From assembly GCA_964593865.1 (NCBI GenBank), contig CAZQKE010000100.1:1-10146 (forward strand): 10,146 nt of DNA, in the 5' to 3' direction. Position 1 is the stretch's first letter; every line of letters begins with the position of its first letter. The notes beneath the pieces were generated by a model, which searched no databases, was not told the origin of the DNA, and worked only from the letters and a program-made list of their open reading frames with translations. Made by a program: the position numbers and the translations under genes. Of the stretch, positions 1-7,332 are shown one piece after another. This stretch comes from CAZQKE01 sp964593865 (GTDB lineage Bacteria; Chloroflexota; Anaerolineae; JAAYZQ01).

Positions 1-246
1 GGCGACGGCCTCACGGGTCACGTCGTCCACGGTCGGCCCCAAGCCGCCGCTGGTGATCACCAGGTCGGCGCGGGCCAGGGCTTGGGCCAACGCCTGGGCA
101 ATGCGCAATTCGTTATCGCCGACGGTGGTGCGGAAAAAGAGATCAATGCCCAGGTCCCGCAGCTGACGGGCCAAATAGGTGGCGTTGGTATCATCTATCT
201 GTCCCAGCAGCAATTCGGTCCCGGTGGTAACGATCTCGGCACGCAT
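1..246 (-). CDS. cinA: CinA-family protein, N-terminal MoCF-like domain (partial)
   Basis: The 82 residues in the window are the N-terminus; the rest lies beyond the left edge. The start reads MRAEIVTTGTELLLGQIDDT, the usual opening of the CinA/MoaB-Mog-like fold, and residues 65-75 form the conserved TSGGLGPTVDD loop, which binds the nucleotide or cofactor in this superfamily. CinA proteins usually join this domain to a C-terminal PncC-type nicotinamide-nucleotide amidase and act in pyridine-nucleotide salvage (ADP-ribose pyrophosphatase and NMN deamidase activity in characterised members). Whether the C-terminal domain is present here cannot be seen. The start is the ATG at 246-244, with a G-rich Shine-Dalgarno-like stretch (GGGGGGAAG) just upstream. 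A promoter lies immediately upstream and the gene is divergent from the HAD phosphatase. A stand-alone MoCF-domain protein is the main alternative. Confidence 0.88.
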   Translation of the reverse strand, partial: MRAEIVTTGTELLLGQIDDTNATYLARQLRDLGIDLFFRTTVGDNELRIAQALAQALARADLVITSGGLGPTVDDVTREAVA

Positions 247-264
247 GGCTTCCCCCCGGAGGAC

Positions 265-292
265 ATTGTACCACAATCGGGAACGGTGACAA
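265..292 (-). promoter_or_regulatory. sigma70-type promoter for cinA
   Basis: Read on the minus strand, TTGTCA (complement of 287-292) is followed by a 16-bp spacer and TACAAT (complement of 265-270). Transcription would start near 258, leaving a leader of only about 12 nt before the cinA ATG. No terminator or attenuator fits in so short a leader. Confidence 0.65.
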
Positions 293-336
293 GTTTCCCC
301 GCCGGTCCTGTCCCTGCCTGTTGCTACCGTCCTATT

Positions 337-364
337 TTGCCCGGAATGCTTTTTAGCGTATAAT
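337..364 (+). promoter_or_regulatory. sigma70-type promoter for the HAD-IB phosphatase gene
   Basis: TTGCCC (337-342), a 16-bp spacer and a perfect TATAAT (359-364) precede the phosphatase gene. The predicted start near 371 gives a leader of about 20 nt that holds the GGAGGA ribosome site at 379-384. It lies back to back with the cinA promoter, so the two genes are transcribed independently from one short divergent region. Confidence 0.7.
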
Positions 365-393
365 CCGGTCCAAGTAACGGAGGAGCGTGCTTG

Positions 394-1053
394 ATGGGGA
401 AAATAGCCGCACTGTTTGACTTGGACAAGACGCTGTTGGACGCTACGTCGGGATGGCTCTATGCCCGCTACATGTACCGTACCGGGCGGATGAAACACCG
501 CGATCTGCTGCAAGTAATGTGGTGGAACCTGCTCAACAAGGTGGGTGTTTTGACCATGGAGGAATTCTTCCTCCGCTGGGTGGCCGAAAGCAACGGTATG
601 GACGCGGAGGAGATGCAACGGGCTTGTGATCTGTGGTTCGTTGAGTCGGTCTTGCCCCACCTGACGGAGAAAGGACGGCGTCGGGTAGAGGAGCATCAGG
701 CGCAAGGGCATGTGGTCGCCATCGTCTCCGCTTCCACCCAGTATGTGGTCCGCCCCATGGCAGCACATCTGGGCCTGGGCGAGCGATACGTTTGCACCCA
801 CCTGCGGATCCGCGACGGTCGCTTGACGGGGGAAGTGGAGCCACCCCTCTGCTACGGTCCGGGCAAAGTCGTCTGGGCCGAACGGTTCGCGGCGGAATAC
901 GAGGTGGACCTGGGCCGCAGTTACTTTTACACCGACAGCATCAGTGATCGCCCTCTGTTGGAGCGGGTAGGGCATCCCGTAGCCGTGAACCCCGACCGCC
1001 GATTGCGTAAACTGGCCCGGCAGCGGGGCTGGCCCATTGAACAGTTTTACTAA
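394..1053 (+). CDS. HAD superfamily subfamily IB phosphatase
   Basis: A 219-residue cytosolic phosphatase of the HAD-IB group (SerB-like, often annotated HAD-IB family hydrolase). All four HAD motifs are visible: motif I FDLDKT with nucleophile Asp9 and acid/base Asp11; motif II IVSAS around Ser112; the motif III lysine in GPGK (Lys158); and motif IV YTDSISD with Asp181 and Asp185 for Mg2+. Residues about 17-95 form the helical C1 cap, rich in Trp and Met, that sets substrate choice. Relatives act on small phosphomonoesters such as phosphoserine or lysophospholipid-type phosphates; the substrate here cannot be told. The ATG at 394 sits about 9 nt after the GGAGGA at 379-384. A TTG directly before it (391) would add one residue and cannot be excluded. 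The gene has its own promoter and faces acpS, with 26 bp between the stops. Confidence 0.9.
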   Translation: MGKIAALFDLDKTLLDATSGWLYARYMYRTGRMKHRDLLQVMWWNLLNKVGVLTMEEFFLRWVAESNGMDAEEMQRACDLWFVESVLPHLTEKGRRRVEEHQAQGHVVAIVSASTQYVVRPMAAHLGLGERYVCTHLRIRDGRLTGEVEPPLCYGPGKVVWAERFAAEYEVDLGRSYFYTDSISDRPLLERVGHPVAVNPDRRLRKLARQRGWPIEQFY

Positions 1054-1079
1054 GCGGAACACCCGATTCTCCGGGGTCG

Positions 1080-1460
1080 CTATTCGGTTGCGACGACAAA
1101 GGCAACGGCATACTCGCGGCTGTGGGAAAGGCTGATGGCCCAGCGGTGCAGCCCCTGCGCGGAGGCCAGATCCGCCGCCCGGCCTGAAAGGTAAACCTCC
1201 GGCTTGCCGTGGGGATCGGGCAGGATTTCAACCTCCCGCCAGGCAATGCCCCGGTCGCTGAGGTGCTGCATTCCCACCCCCAAGGCCTTGGAGACGGCTT
1301 CTTTGGCGGCAAAGCGGGCGGCCAATTCGGCAGGATGGCGGCGGTAGCGGGCCAGTTCCGCCGGGGTAAAGATGCGTTCCAGAAACCGCTCCCCGTGGCG
1401 TTCAACGACCCGCTGCACGCGCGCAATCTCAATGATGTCTACGCCTGTGGCTAGGGGCAT
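1080..1460 (-). CDS. acpS: holo-[acyl-carrier-protein] synthase AcpS
   Basis: A 126-residue protein, the normal AcpS length. AcpS moves 4'-phosphopantetheine from coenzyme A to the conserved serine of apo-ACP, switching on fatty-acid synthesis; it is a cytosolic trimer. The N-terminus has GVDIIEIARV with the Mg2+ ligand Asp8. Residues 50-60 read FAAKEAVSKAL, carrying the second metal ligand (Glu54) and the catalytic lysine region. The C-terminus has the conserved SLSHS at 110-114. The start is the ATG at 1460-1458, preceded by TTGGAG about 6 nt upstream; longer in-frame extensions run into the repeat-filled gap and look non-coding. No clear promoter is visible just upstream, so the gene may depend on readthrough from the glycyl-tRNA synthetase/M16 genes, or on a weak promoter in the gap. 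Confidence 0.95.
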   Translation of the reverse strand: MPLATGVDIIEIARVQRVVERHGERFLERIFTPAELARYRRHPAELAARFAAKEAVSKALGVGMQHLSDRGIAWREVEILPDPHGKPEVYLSGRAADLASAQGLHRWAISLSHSREYAVAFVVATE

Positions 1461-1489
1461 GGTCGCTCCAAAATTCGCTCTCGGAAATT

Positions 1490-1642
1490 GCAAACCGGGC
1501 CGGCCACGAATCGGGCACGAATGCACGAATTCGGCCCGGTAGCGCAAGGCTCCGGACTTGCAAATCGCGGTTGAAACCGCTCCCCCCGCAGGTTCAAGCG
1601 GGCCGAAGGCCCGGCAACCTGCGGGAGGGTCTTTTGCGCAAT
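1490..1642. repeat. intergenic composite of CACGAAT units and nested palindromes
   Basis: The gap between the second M16 gene and acpS is unlike coding sequence. It holds three direct CACGAAT heptamers (1505-1511, 1516-1522, 1524-1530), then a 14-nt palindrome GCGGTT-GA-AACCGC (1567-1580), then a large nested inverted repeat (1582-1629). Short units of this kind recur between genes in many Chloroflexota and other free-living bacteria, so this is probably a copy of a dispersed non-coding repeat. Copy number elsewhere in the genome cannot be seen from one window. No reading frame across it resembles a protein. Confidence 0.6.
1582..1629. terminator. nested inverted repeat after the M16 genes; possible terminator or REP-like hairpin
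   Basis: The outer arms CCCGCAGGTT (1585-1594) and AACCTGCGGG (1616-1625) match perfectly over 10 bp. After one mismatch, up to three more pairs continue outward. Inside is a second perfect hairpin, CGGGCC-GAA-GGCCCG (1599-1613). It begins 13 bp past the stop of the second M16 gene, where a terminator would be expected, but on the minus strand no U-run follows. The only T-run (TCTTTT, 1630-1635) lies on the plus-strand side. It may cause pausing, protect the 3' end, or be a REP-like element rather than a standard intrinsic terminator. Confidence 0.45.
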
Positions 1643-2920
1643 CTACATTGTCCGGTGCGGCCCGGCAACGGCCAGGGCGTAGCATTCGGGGTCCAGGTAG
1701 CGGCGGGCGACCTCCTGCACTTGGGCAACGGTGACGGCCCGCACCAGGGCCGGGTAGCGTTGCAGGTAGTCAAACCCCAAGCCGTACCGCTCCATATCCA
1801 GCATGACGCTCGCCAGGCCCTCGTTGGTCTCCAGTTGGAGCGGCAGGGAGCCGGTGAGGAAGGACTGGCTGTCCTCCAGCTCCGCGACGGGGACCGGTTC
1901 CTCGCGCAAGCGGCGCACCTGGGCCAGGATGCCCTCAATGGCCCGTTCCACGTTGGTCGGCGCGACCCCGGCGATGGCGGCCCACGGCCCGGCCCCCAGC
2001 CCCGCTTGCAAGCTGCTGTAGACATAGTAGGCCAATCCTTGCCGATCGCGGACCGAATCCCCCAGGCGGCCCATCATGCCGAACACGCCCAGGATGGTGT
2101 TGGCCAGGTGGGCGGCCATAAAGTCATCGTCGTTGCGGGCCAGGCCCGGCCAACCGAGCATGATGTCGGTCTGGGCCATGCCCTCTACGGGGGTGAACCG
2201 CCGACGCGGCTCGTCGAGCCGGACGGCAGGGGGGATGCTGCGGGTGGGGCTTGCTCCGGGCGCGCCCGACCAATCGCCCAGGGCGGCTTCCACCTTTTCC
2301 CGCACGGCCTCCGCCGAGACGGCCCCCACCACGGCCAGGACCATCCCCTGGGGCGTGTAATGTTGGGCATAGTAGCCGGTCAGCGATTCGCGGTCCAGGG
2401 CGGCGACGGTCTCCGGATAGCCCTGGACGCTGCGCCCGTAGGGATGGTCGGGGTAGAGCAGTTCGCGGAAGGTCAGGCTGGCCATGCGTCGTGTGCTGTG
2501 GGCGCGGCGCTCCAGGTCGGTGAGGATCTGGCCCCGCAGTTTTTCCACTTCGGCGGCGGGGAAGGTGGGCCGCCGCAGGCAATCGGCCAGGATGTCCAGG
2601 AGCAGGTCCAGGTCTTCCGCCAGGCCCTTGCCGCCAAAGCCGACGGTGTGGACGCCGCTGCTAAACCCCAACTGCGCTCCAACCGATTCCAATTCCCGAT
2701 TGATCTGGGCAAAGGTACGGTTCTCCGTGCCGCGCATGAGCATCCCGGCGGTGAACCCGGCCAATCCGGCCTGCTCCCGCGTCTCGCCGAGGGAACCGGC
2801 CCACAGGTAGCCGCTCAGGACGACGGCGGGGCTGGAGGGGTTTTCATAGACCAGCAGGGTCAGGCCGTTTTCCAACTCGCTGCGAACGATGGTCTCCGGG
2901 GAAGGCATGGCGGCGGTCAT
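1643..2920 (-). CDS. M16 family peptidase-like protein lacking the zinc motif (partner subunit)
   Basis: A 425-residue protein with the two-lobe M16 layout (PF00675-like lobe about 20-165, PF05193-like lobe about 175-355). Where active members have HXXEH, this one reads GFTAG at residues 55-59, within AGLAGFTAGMLMRGT, so both histidines and the glutamate are gone and it cannot bind zinc there. The second lobe has RDRQGLAYY (291-299), matching the Arg/Tyr substrate-binding region that the non-catalytic subunit supplies in heterodimeric M16B proteases and mitochondrial processing peptidase. It most likely pairs with the active M16 protein encoded just upstream. The two genes overlap (ATGA), and a strong AGGAGGTG lies 5 nt before this ATG, inside the upstream gene. 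No signal peptide or membrane segment is visible, so it is probably cytosolic. A longer in-frame start near 3286 is rejected because it overlaps the upstream gene. Confidence 0.9.
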   Translation of the reverse strand: MTAAMPSPETIVRSELENGLTLLVYENPSSPAVVLSGYLWAGSLGETREQAGLAGFTAGMLMRGTENRTFAQINRELESVGAQLGFSSGVHTVGFGGKGLAEDLDLLLDILADCLRRPTFPAAEVEKLRGQILTDLERRAHSTRRMASLTFRELLYPDHPYGRSVQGYPETVAALDRESLTGYYAQHYTPQGMVLAVVGAVSAEAVREKVEAALGDWSGAPGASPTRSIPPAVRLDEPRRRFTPVEGMAQTDIMLGWPGLARNDDDFMAAHLANTILGVFGMMGRLGDSVRDRQGLAYYVYSSLQAGLGAGPWAAIAGVAPTNVERAIEGILAQVRRLREEPVPVAELEDSQSFLTGSLPLQLETNEGLASVMLDMERYGLGFDYLQRYPALVRAVTVAQVQEVARRYLDPECYALAVAGPHRTM

Positions 2921-4194
2921 GGCTGCACCTCCTGGGGGATATAGTGGCCCACGGTGCGGTTGCGCCGGACCAGGTAGGTTTCGGCGGCCCGGCGGACATC
3001 CTCCACCGTGACGGCGGCCAGGCGGTCCAGGTAAGCGGCGAACCAGTCGGTATCGGCGACGATGGAGGAAAGGCCCAACCAGAACCCCCGGTTGGTCACG
3101 CTTTCGCTGGAATAGGCGAATTGGGCGCGGGCCTGCTTGATGGCGGTCTGTACCTCCTCCGGGGAGATGGCCCCCTGGAGGACGCGGTCCACCTCGGCGT
3201 CCAGGGCAGCCTCCACCTCCGCCGGGCTGCGTCCGGTCCGCACGGTGGCGGTGATGTTGTAAAGGTAAGGGTCGAGCATGGGCCACAGGGAGCCGGAGAC
3301 GCCCGCTGCCAGCTCGGTTTCCACCAGGGCGCGGTAGAGGCGGGAGCTGCGGTTGGGTGGGGAACCGGCAAAGACGTTCATGCCGCTGGCCCCGGTCAGG
3401 ATGCTGCTGAGGACGACCATGGGGAAAAAGTCGGGGTCGGCGGCGGCGGGGGCGCGGTAGGCGACCTGCAAGTAGGCGGTAGCCCCCGGCCCTTCCACCT
3501 CTACGCGACGCTCGCCGCGTTGGGGCGGTTCGGGACGATGGACCGGTTCCGGGTTGGAGCGGGCGGGGATGGGGCCGAACCGCTCCTCAATGCGGGCCAG
3601 CATCTCCGAGGCGTTAAAATCGCCCACGGCGACGACGATGGCATTGTCCGGGCCGTAGTAGGTCTGGTAGTGCCGCCACAGGTCGGCGCGGGTCATGGTT
3701 TCCAGGTCGCACATATCGCCGATGGTCTCATGGTGATAAGGGTGCACCCGGAAGGCGGCGGCGACCACCTCCTCGCTCAGCAGAAAGGTGGGCTGGTTCT
3801 CCGCCCCTTGCCGCTCGGAGATGACGACGGTGCGCTCCAGTTCCACCTCCTCCGGGTCAAAGAGGGCATTCACCATGCGGTCCGATTCAATGCGCAGGGC
3901 CAGGTCGGCCCGGTCGGCGGGCAGGGTTTCAAAAAAGGTGGTGAAATCCAGCCAGGTGAGGCCGTTCATCACGCCGCCGTTGCGGGCGATCTGGGTGTCA
4001 ATTTCCCCTTTGGGGAAGGCTTCCGAGCCTTTGAAGAGCATGTGCTCCACCCAATGGGCAACGCCGGTGATGCCGGGCACTTCGTTGCGGCTGCCGACGC
4101 GATACCAAACCCAAAAGGTGGTCACCGGGGCGTGGTGGCTCTCTTGGAGCAGGACGGTCAGGCCGTTTTCCAGGGTGTGACGTGCTACGTCCAT
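2917..4194 (-). CDS. M16 family zinc metallopeptidase, catalytic subunit
   Basis: A 425-residue processing-protease-like peptidase. Residues 47-51 are HWVEH, the inverted zinc motif HXXEH, followed by MLFKGS. The distal zinc ligand is probably Glu127 in VISERQ, with 75 residues between it and His51, the spacing usual for this family. The inactive-type lobe occupies roughly 170-350 and includes SSRLYRAL. Members cut peptides or unfolded segments in an enclosed chamber; the best-known bacterial relatives are YmxG/PqqL-type proteins and mitochondrial processing peptidase beta. No signal peptide is seen, which points to the cytosol. The start ATG shares its A with the TAA of the glycyl-tRNA synthetase gene (TAATG), with GGAGGG just upstream, so translation is probably coupled. 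Its stop overlaps the start of the next M16 gene. The natural substrate is unknown. Confidence 0.93.
   Translation of the reverse strand: MDVARHTLENGLTVLLQESHHAPVTTFWVWYRVGSRNEVPGITGVAHWVEHMLFKGSEAFPKGEIDTQIARNGGVMNGLTWLDFTTFFETLPADRADLALRIESDRMVNALFDPEEVELERTVVISERQGAENQPTFLLSEEVVAAAFRVHPYHHETIGDMCDLETMTRADLWRHYQTYYGPDNAIVVAVGDFNASEMLARIEERFGPIPARSNPEPVHRPEPPQRGERRVEVEGPGATAYLQVAYRAPAAADPDFFPMVVLSSILTGASGMNVFAGSPPNRSSRLYRALVETELAAGVSGSLWPMLDPYLYNITATVRTGRSPAEVEAALDAEVDRVLQGAISPEEVQTAIKQARAQFAYSSESVTNRGFWLGLSSIVADTDWFAAYLDRLAAVTVEDVRRAAETYLVRRNRTVGHYIPQEVQP
2926..2933 (-). promoter_or_regulatory. strong Shine-Dalgarno for the second M16 gene
   Basis: On the minus strand AGGAGGTG stands 5 nt before the ATG at 2920-2918. 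It lies inside the last codons of the catalytic M16 gene and fixes the start of the partner subunit at MTAAMPSPE, ruling out the longer in-frame extension. Confidence 0.75.
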
Positions 4195-7100
4195 TAGAAA
4201 CCCTCCAATCTGGTCACGTCCACGATGCCCCGGCTCAGTTCCCAGATGTCTTGCAGCAGCCCCAGGCGGACGGCCCGCAGGGTCGGATCCTCGTGCATGA
4301 CCAGGACATCGTCAAAGAAGCGGTTGATGGCCGGGACCAGGGGCCGGATGGCGGTCAAAAAGTGGTCCACGTCGCTTTCCGGCGTGATCTGGGCGCGGGC
4401 GGTTTCATACGCTTCCCGCAGGGCGGCGGTGGCCGGTTCGGGGTCCGGGCCGGGTTGGAATTCGTACCGCTCGTCCAGGTTGCGGACGATGCGGATGCAG
4501 CGACCGTAAGCGTTGAGCAGGTCGGACCAGTCATCGCGCTCCACCCAGGCGGCCAGTTGGCGGGCGGCGCGGTAGGCGGTGTAGGGGTCGTCGCCCCGTT
4601 CGGCCAGGACGGCGTCCACCACGTCGTGGCGCAGGCCCTGTTCCCGCAGCCAGCCGCGCAGCCGCTCGGCGATAAAGGCGGCCACGGCGGTCAGGGCCTC
4701 CTCGCCGACCGGCACGGGCATCGGCTCGGCGGCGGCGGAGAGGAGGGGGCGCAGCGACAAGGGGGCCTTGCGGGCGATGAGGTTCTGCACCAGGCCCAGG
4801 GCGGCGCGGCGCAGGCCGTAGGGGTCGGCGGAGCCGCTGGGGGCCAGGCCGACGGCAAAGAGTCCCACCAGGCTGTCCAGACGGTCGGCCAGGGCCAGGG
4901 CCAGCCCCGGCCCCGTCTCCGGCAGGGCGTCCCCGGCATGGCGCGGCAAATAGTGTTCAAAGATGGCCTCGGCCACCGCCTCCTCCTCGCCGGAGAGGCG
5001 GGCGTACTCGCGGCCCATGATCCCTTGCAGGCTGGTCATCTCCACGACCAGTTGGGTGGCCAGGTCGGCTTTGCACAGGTGGGCGGCGCGGGTGGCAACG
5101 GCCAGTTCCTCCTCGCCCAGGCCCAGGGCGCGGCCCACCACCGGCACGAGCCGTTCCAGCCGCTTGCTCTTGTCCAGCATGGAGCCGAGCTGCTCCTGGA
5201 AGGTGAGGGTGTCCAGGCGCGGCAGGAAAGCCTCCAACGGTTTGCTTGTGTCCTGTTCGTAAAAGAATTTGGCGTCGGCAAAGCGGGCGCGGAGCACATC
5301 CTCGTTGCCCTCACGGACCACGTCCAGGTGCCGGTCGTCGCCGTTGCGCACGGCGATAAAGAAGGGTTGCAATCTGTCGGTTGCCGGTTGCAGGACGGGG
5401 AAGTAGCGTTGGTGCTTTCTCATCACCGAGATCAGCACTTCCTGGGGCAGGGCCAGGTACTCCTCTTCAAAGCGGCCCAGGAGGGCGGTCGGTCGCTCGA
5501 CCAGGTTGGTCACTTCGTCCAGCAGGGCCGGGTCCTCCGGGATGCGCCCGCCGACGGAGGCGGCTAACGCTTCGGCCTGCCGGCGTATCTGCTCGCGGCG
5601 TTCGGCGGGGTCCACGACGATGTGGTTTTCGGCCATCGTGGGTAGGTAGGCGTCGGCATGGGCGAGCTCAATGGAGGGCGAACCCAGGGGGCGCAGCCCC
5701 CGCGTGGTCCGCCCGCCGGTAACCCCGGCGTACTCAAAGGGCACGACCTGATCGCCCAACAGGGCCACCAGCCAGCGGATGGGCCGGGGGAAGGCGACGT
5801 TGCTGGCGTTCCAGCGCATCGTCTTGGGGAATTTGAGACCGGCGATGAGGCGGGGCAGCAGTTCGGCCAGGACCTGGGCGGCGGGGCGGCCTTCCTCGGT
5901 GACGGTGGCGACGACGTAGGATTTGCCGCCTTCTTCCACGACGCGCAACGTTTCAACCGGCACGCCCTGTTTGCGGGCAAAGCCCTGGGCGGCGCGGGTG
6001 GGGTTGCCCTCGGCATCAAAGGCGACGCGGGCCGGGGGGCCTTGCACCTCCCGCGTCACATCCTCCTGGCGCGGGGCCAGCTCCCGGACCAGCACCGCCT
6101 GACGGCGTGGTGTGCCCACAACCCGGATGCTTTTGTAACGCAGCCGCGCTTCATCCAACAGGCGGGGGGTCAAGGCTTGCAACTGCTCCAACGCGGAGGC
6201 CAGGTCGGAGACGGGGAGTTCCTCGGTTCCGATTTCCAGGAGGAAGGTCGTGGGTTGTGAGCTGTAGGTTGTGGGTTGTGGGTGGGGGGTAGGGGGATGT
6301 GTGGGTTCCCGGCCACCCGCTGCCAAGAAGGGATAGCCCATCTCTTTGCGCTGCTCCACGTAGAGGCGGGCCACGCGGCGGGTCAGGTTGCGCATTCGCC
6401 GAAAGTAGGAGGCCCGCTCGGTGACGCCGATGGCTCCCCGCGCGTCCAGGATGTTGAAGGTGTGGGAGCAGCGCAGGATATAGTCGTAGGCGGGGATGAC
6501 CAACCCTTTCTCCATGCAGGATCGGGCTTCCGCTTCGTAGATGTTGTAGAGTTGGGTCAATCGCTCAATGTCGGCGAGTTCAAAGTTGTAGATGCAGTGC
6601 TCCACTTCGGGGCGGCGGTAGATGTCGCCGTAGGTGTGGGTTCCGTCCCAGTCAATGTCCCACACGGCGCGGACCTTTTGCAAATACATGACGATCCGCT
6701 CCATGCCGTAGGTCAGCTCCACGGCCACGGGGTCCAGGTTGAGGCCGCCCGCCTGCTGGAAATAGGTGTACTGACTGATCTCCTGGCCGTCCAGCCAGAC
6801 CTCCCAGCCCAGGCCCCAGGCTCCCAGGGCGGGGCTTTCCCAATTGTCCTCCACAAAGCGCACATCATGTTCCCGCAGGTCAATGCCGATGGCTTCCAGG
6901 CTGCCCAGGTAGAGTTCCTGGGGGTTGCCGGGGTCGGGTTTGAGGATGACCTGATACTGGGTGTGCATCTGCATCCGATTGGGGTTTTCGGCGTAGCGGC
7001 CATCATCGGGGCGGTAGGAAGGCTCCACATAGCCCACGTTCCACGGCTCCGGGCCGAGGACGCGCAGGGTGGTGGCCGGGTTGGCCGTACCCGCGCCCAG

Positions 7101-7196
7101 TTTCTCGCTGTAGGGTTGCCAGATGAGGCAACCGTGGTCGGCCCAGTAGCGGTCCAGGCGCATGATGACCTCTTGGAAGGATAAGGGTTTGGTCAT
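4194..7196 (-). CDS. glyQS: glycyl-tRNA synthetase, fused alpha-beta single chain
   Basis: A 1000-residue class II synthetase that charges tRNA-Gly. Residues 1-293 match the alpha (GlyQ) subunit: WADHGCLIWQPY, GAGTANPATTLR, LGPEPW, GRYAENPNR, VRFVEDNWESPALGAWGLGW, TYFQQAGG and the motif 3 segment LTYGMERI (161-168). Residues from about 317 match the beta (GlyS) subunit, starting FLLEIGTEELP, with LKFPKTMRW (454-462), RPIRW, VMRKHQRYFP (591-600), DAKFFYEQD and a C-terminal DALR-like anticodon domain at about 880-985. Usually these are two polypeptides in an alpha2-beta2 enzyme; single-chain versions are known in Chlamydia, some plant organelles and some other bacteria. The two halves are joined by a Pro/Thr/His-rich linker (294-316). 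The start ATG has AGGAG 7-8 nt upstream. The gene leads the M16 pair (TAATG overlap) and has its own promoter. Confidence 0.97.
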   Translation of the reverse strand: MTKPLSFQEVIMRLDRYWADHGCLIWQPYSEKLGAGTANPATTLRVLGPEPWNVGYVEPSYRPDDGRYAENPNRMQMHTQYQVILKPDPGNPQELYLGSLEAIGIDLREHDVRFVEDNWESPALGAWGLGWEVWLDGQEISQYTYFQQAGGLNLDPVAVELTYGMERIVMYLQKVRAVWDIDWDGTHTYGDIYRRPEVEHCIYNFELADIERLTQLYNIYEAEARSCMEKGLVIPAYDYILRCSHTFNILDARGAIGVTERASYFRRMRNLTRRVARLYVEQRKEMGYPFLAAGGREPTHPPTPHPQPTTYSSQPTTFLLEIGTEELPVSDLASALEQLQALTPRLLDEARLRYKSIRVVGTPRRQAVLVRELAPRQEDVTREVQGPPARVAFDAEGNPTRAAQGFARKQGVPVETLRVVEEGGKSYVVATVTEEGRPAAQVLAELLPRLIAGLKFPKTMRWNASNVAFPRPIRWLVALLGDQVVPFEYAGVTGGRTTRGLRPLGSPSIELAHADAYLPTMAENHIVVDPAERREQIRRQAEALAASVGGRIPEDPALLDEVTNLVERPTALLGRFEEEYLALPQEVLISVMRKHQRYFPVLQPATDRLQPFFIAVRNGDDRHLDVVREGNEDVLRARFADAKFFYEQDTSKPLEAFLPRLDTLTFQEQLGSMLDKSKRLERLVPVVGRALGLGEEELAVATRAAHLCKADLATQLVVEMTSLQGIMGREYARLSGEEEAVAEAIFEHYLPRHAGDALPETGPGLALALADRLDSLVGLFAVGLAPSGSADPYGLRRAALGLVQNLIARKAPLSLRPLLSAAAEPMPVPVGEEALTAVAAFIAERLRGWLREQGLRHDVVDAVLAERGDDPYTAYRAARQLAAWVERDDWSDLLNAYGRCIRIVRNLDERYEFQPGPDPEPATAALREAYETARAQITPESDVDHFLTAIRPLVPAINRFFDDVLVMHEDPTLRAVRLGLLQDIWELSRGIVDVTRLEGF
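6246..6311. repeat. low-complexity GT-rich stretch encoding the alpha-beta linker
   Basis: On the plus strand the 10-mer GTGGGTTGTG occurs at 6250-6259 and again at 6271-6280, and GTGGGTT recurs at 6301-6307; the stretch between is G-, T- and A-biased. It encodes residues about 296-317 of the synthetase, the Pro/Thr/Gln/His-rich joint between the subunits. Its base pattern differs sharply from the coding sequence on both sides, which suggests microsatellite-like growth or capture of intergenic repeat DNA at the fusion point. Confidence 0.6.
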
Positions 7197-7303
7197 GGTT
7201 CCACTCCTGTTCTGTCAGATTTGCAGGTGTGTGCCCGATGATGGGGCAACGAAGCGGGCGATTCGGCCCGGCCGAGCAGGTTCCTAAAGCCCGGTAGGAT
7301 GCC

Positions 7304-7332
7304 ATTATAGACCAATGTGCAGGCTGGGTCAA
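7304..7332 (-). promoter_or_regulatory. sigma70-type promoter for the glyQS-M16 operon
   Basis: On the minus strand TTGACC (complement of 7327-7332), a 17-bp spacer and a perfect TATAAT (complement of 7304-7309) give a near-consensus promoter. Transcription would begin near 7297, leaving about 100 nt before the synthetase ATG. This probably drives the synthetase and both M16 genes, and perhaps acpS. Confidence 0.75.

Noticed and set aside
1054..1079. Terminator between the convergent HAD phosphatase and acpS genes
   Set aside because: Only a 4-bp CCCG/CGGG pairing is possible and there is no T-run.
1461..1685. 75-residue N-terminal extension of AcpS
   Set aside because: It reads through the repeat block and into the M16 3' end. 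AcpS is normally about 120-126 residues and begins just before GVDI.
1571..2944. Long plus-strand open frame of 457 codons opposite the second M16 gene
   Set aside because: It is a shadow of the real minus-strand gene: high GC3 makes the opposite frame open, the translation is Gly/Gln/Pro-rich without family motifs, and it has no ribosome site. The same holds for the plus-strand frames at 2944-4197, 4182-5567 and 6276-7184.
2921..3286. N-terminal extension of the second M16 protein to 547 residues
   Set aside because: The added residues are a Pro/Gly/Arg-rich out-of-frame reading of the upstream M16 gene. The strong AGGAGGTG and the ATGA overlap place the start at 2920.
7197..7297. T-box riboswitch in the leader of the glycyl-tRNA synthetase gene, suggested by GTGGAACC near the start
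   Set aside because: The leader of about 100 nt is too short for a full stem I plus antiterminator, no conserved AGGGUGGNACCGCG block is present, and the match overlaps the ribosome-binding region, so chance is likely.
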